Positions 5,657 through 6,755 of a DNA stretch of 6,755 bases are shown here, one piece after another. Source of the DNA: Spirochaetaceae bacterium (GTDB taxonomy: Bacteria > Spirochaetota > Spirochaetia > Treponematales > Breznakiellaceae); contig JAITHR010000180.1 in assembly GCA_031279895.1 (NCBI GenBank), positions 1 through 6,755 on the forward strand, written 5' to 3'. Position 1 is the stretch's first letter; each line of letters begins with the position of its first letter. A program made the position numbers and the translations under genes. The notes under the pieces are model-generated. The model had not been told where the DNA came from. It searched no databases and saw only the letters and a list, made by a program, of their open reading frames with translations.

Positions 5657-6124
5657 ATGATGAATGCTCCGGTTAATGAATTACATTATTCCCTTTTCAA
5701 AAGAAATGAGGAAAAACGTAATAATAAAATTATTACGCATGAAGTAGAAACAATTGATTTTATGATTGACAATAAATCACTATTACATATATTAGTAAAT
5801 GAATTTGACGGTAATAATGATTATATGGGCTGTTTTAGTAAAGGGTGGAATAAACTAAATGAAGAAAGTAAAAATAAATTATTACTTAAAAAAGAACCTG
5901 ATACAACAGACGGACGCATAATGGTATATGTTTGTCCTGAATGTGCCGATATTGGCTGCGGGGCGCTTTGCTGTAAAATTAACACGTTTGAAGAATTTTA
6001 TGTTTGGAATGATTTTGCGTATGAAAATAATTATGAAGAAGCAAAAAGGATAAAAGCCGTAGGACCATATTATTTTAACAGAAAATCGTATGAAGAATTG
6101 ATAATAACATTATCGGAAATATAA
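5657..6124 (+). CDS. Hypothetical protein with a CPEC-x-D-x-GCG cysteine motif
   Basis: The 155-residue product has an AT-rich, Asn/Lys/Glu-rich composition unlike its left neighbours. Its core is V-Y-V-C-P-E-C-A-D-I-G-C-G-A-L-C-C (90-106). Cysteines at 93, 96, 101, 105 and 106 could bind a metal, as in a small zinc ribbon. W-N-D-F-A-Y-E-N-N-Y follows (117-126), then G-P-Y-Y-F-N-R-K-S-Y-E (136-146). From memory, similar C-P-E-C-G-D-x-G-C-G proteins occur as uncharacterised genes in many bacteria, actinobacteria included; no activity is known to me. The N-terminal 85 residues carry no motif I recognise. ATG 5657 and ATG 5660 are both possible; the G run at 5643-5649 is the only purine-rich stretch upstream, so the ribosome binding site is poor. 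It is not a membrane or secreted protein. It was probably acquired horizontally together with the next gene. Confidence 0.75.
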   Translation: MMNAPVNELHYSLFKRNEEKRNNKIITHEVETIDFMIDNKSLLHILVNEFDGNNDYMGCFSKGWNKLNEESKNKLLLKKEPDTTDGRIMVYVCPECADIGCGALCCKINTFEEFYVWNDFAYENNYEEAKRIKAVGPYYFNRKSYEELIITLSEI

Positions 6125-6149
6125 AAAATTATTTTAATAAATAATGGGA

Positions 6150-6190
6150 TGGGGGCATGGCGTATAACAGCGGGAATGTATAATGCGAGC
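6150..6190. other. Possible truncated integron attC-like fragment
   Basis: GGCGTATAACAGCGGGAATG and the bases that follow form a GC-richer island in the AT-rich gap between two same-strand hypothetical genes. The string resembles the outer end of attC recombination sites as I remember them from Treponema integrons. The expected partner, close to CCGCTGTTATACGC, is absent from this gap, so at most this is a remnant. Confidence 0.2.
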
Positions 6191-6220
6191 TAAAATTTTT
6201 TAGAATTTTATGAAGAATAC

Positions 6221-6249
6221 TTGATAAGAGGATAATTAATGTTTAAAAT
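6221..6249 (+). promoter_or_regulatory. Predicted sigma-70 promoter for the 3'-terminal gene
   Basis: TTGATA (6221-6226), a 17-base spacer and TAAAAT (6244-6249) fit the housekeeping consensus well. Transcription would start near 6256, leaving a leader of about 46 bases before the ATG at 6302. It suggests that this gene is transcribed on its own. AT-rich DNA gives false matches, so the call is moderate. Confidence 0.55.
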
Positions 6250-6301
6250 ATAAAAATATATCACTATTTTTAGTATGTAAATTATTAAAGAGGAAATATT
6301 T

Positions 6302-6755
6302 ATGGATAAAATATATTCACAAGAATCTATTGAGAGTGAAGATCTTCATATTTTTGTGGATAAAGCAATGGATTGCTTTTGTTCCGTTAAAAAAAATTTT
6401 GAGAAATCTATTAAATTAGTAGCTCTATGTCAAGGAGGAGGACTACATTATGCCGTTACACATGGATATATTAAAACAGAAGTCTCATATCCTGGTCTAA
6501 AAGATATAGATATTTGGTTCTTCTTTAAAAAAGAAAACGGAGAAAATGATTATGATCCTAAAGAAATATTAAATTGTGATCTTGGTATAAGTAAATTTGG
6601 AAGATGCCCTGATGAAGATAAAGCATATAAAGGGAGGCGTATGGATATAATAGGTCGCTCAATACCATTCTATGCAGATACTCCAGATGTTGCTGTTCAG
6701 CAATGGCTAAATCTTGGTTGGGATTGTTCAGGAGAATATTTTCAAAATTATGTTC
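6302..6755 (+). CDS. Hypothetical protein with nucleotidyltransferase-like motif (partial, runs off right edge)
   Basis: The reading frame is open from ATG 6302 to the window end, 151 codons, with no stop. AAAGAGGA (6287-6294) about eight bases before the ATG and a good promoter further up support it. Notable blocks are L-V-A-L-C-Q-G-G-G-L-H-Y (39-50), G-L-K-D-I-D-I-W-F-F-F (65-75), I-S-K-F-G-R-C-P-D (96-104) and G-R-R-M-D-I-I-G-R-S-I-P (111-122). The glycine-rich stretch followed by D-I-D-I-W resembles the G-x/D-x-D layout of minimal nucleotidyltransferases, and the later M-D could supply a third acidic residue. From memory, the blocks match a widespread uncharacterised family. No activity is shown. 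Composition matches the previous AT-rich gene, suggesting shared origin. There is no signal peptide. The C-terminus lies outside the window. Confidence 0.75.
   Translation, partial: MDKIYSQESIESEDLHIFVDKAMDCFCSVKKNFEKSIKLVALCQGGGLHYAVTHGYIKTEVSYPGLKDIDIWFFFKKENGENDYDPKEILNCDLGISKFGRCPDEDKAYKGRRMDIIGRSIPFYADTPDVAVQQWLNLGWDCSGEYFQNYV

Noticed and set aside
6128..6145. Terminator after the cysteine-cluster gene
   Set aside because: ATTATTT-TAAT-AAATAAT can pair over 7 bp, but it is all A-T and no T run follows. It is expected by chance in such AT-rich DNA.

Overview
The window is bacterial. Its left 5.6 kb is GC-rich, and its right 1.1 kb is strongly AT-rich. Two secreted lipoproteins with spirochaete-style lipoboxes, a BspA-type leucine-rich-repeat lipoprotein, a short malic enzyme and many related intergenic repeats suggest a Treponema-like spirochaete, perhaps of the termite-gut group. 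That placement is inferred from style, not from a marker gene.

Layout: 3-248 may be the C-terminal end of a heptad-repeat protein entering from the left (+). 314-1525 (-) is a hypothetical lipoprotein. 1710-2894 (-) is malic enzyme. 3222-4383 (+) is a NifS/IscS-type cysteine desulfurase, broken near its C-terminus by one extra base around 4231-4234. 4614-5198 (+) is a small LRR lipoprotein. 5361-5528 (-) is a 55-codon ORF with an excellent ribosome binding site and a 21-bp internal period. After an inverted repeat at 5556-5617 the composition switches to AT-rich. There 5657-6124 (+) encodes a cysteine-rich hypothetical protein, and 6302 to the right edge (+) encodes a hypothetical protein with a nucleotidyltransferase-like look.

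The gaps in the GC-rich part (249-313, 1526-1709, 2895-3221, 4384-4613, 5199-5360) are filled by one family of repeats. Its hallmark is a hairpin of 5-bp stem, TCC loop and T run, followed by TTCATAAGCTTCCCGC or a variant. Nine hairpins are visible, and their stems change in a compensatory way (CAGCC/GGCTG, CCGTC/GACGG, CCGCC/GGCGG). One lies at or just past the stop of each of the four main GC-rich genes, in the direction of transcription. In malic enzyme and the desulfurase the repeat itself supplies the last codons and the stop. This suggests a spreading element that doubles as a transcription terminator.

The GC-rich genes do not form one pathway or operon: 314-1525 and 1710-2894 run left, 3222-4383 and 4614-5198 run right, and repeats separate all of them. 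The AT-rich right end looks acquired. It has its own promoter and a possible integron-attC-like fragment, but no integrase or transposase lies in the window.
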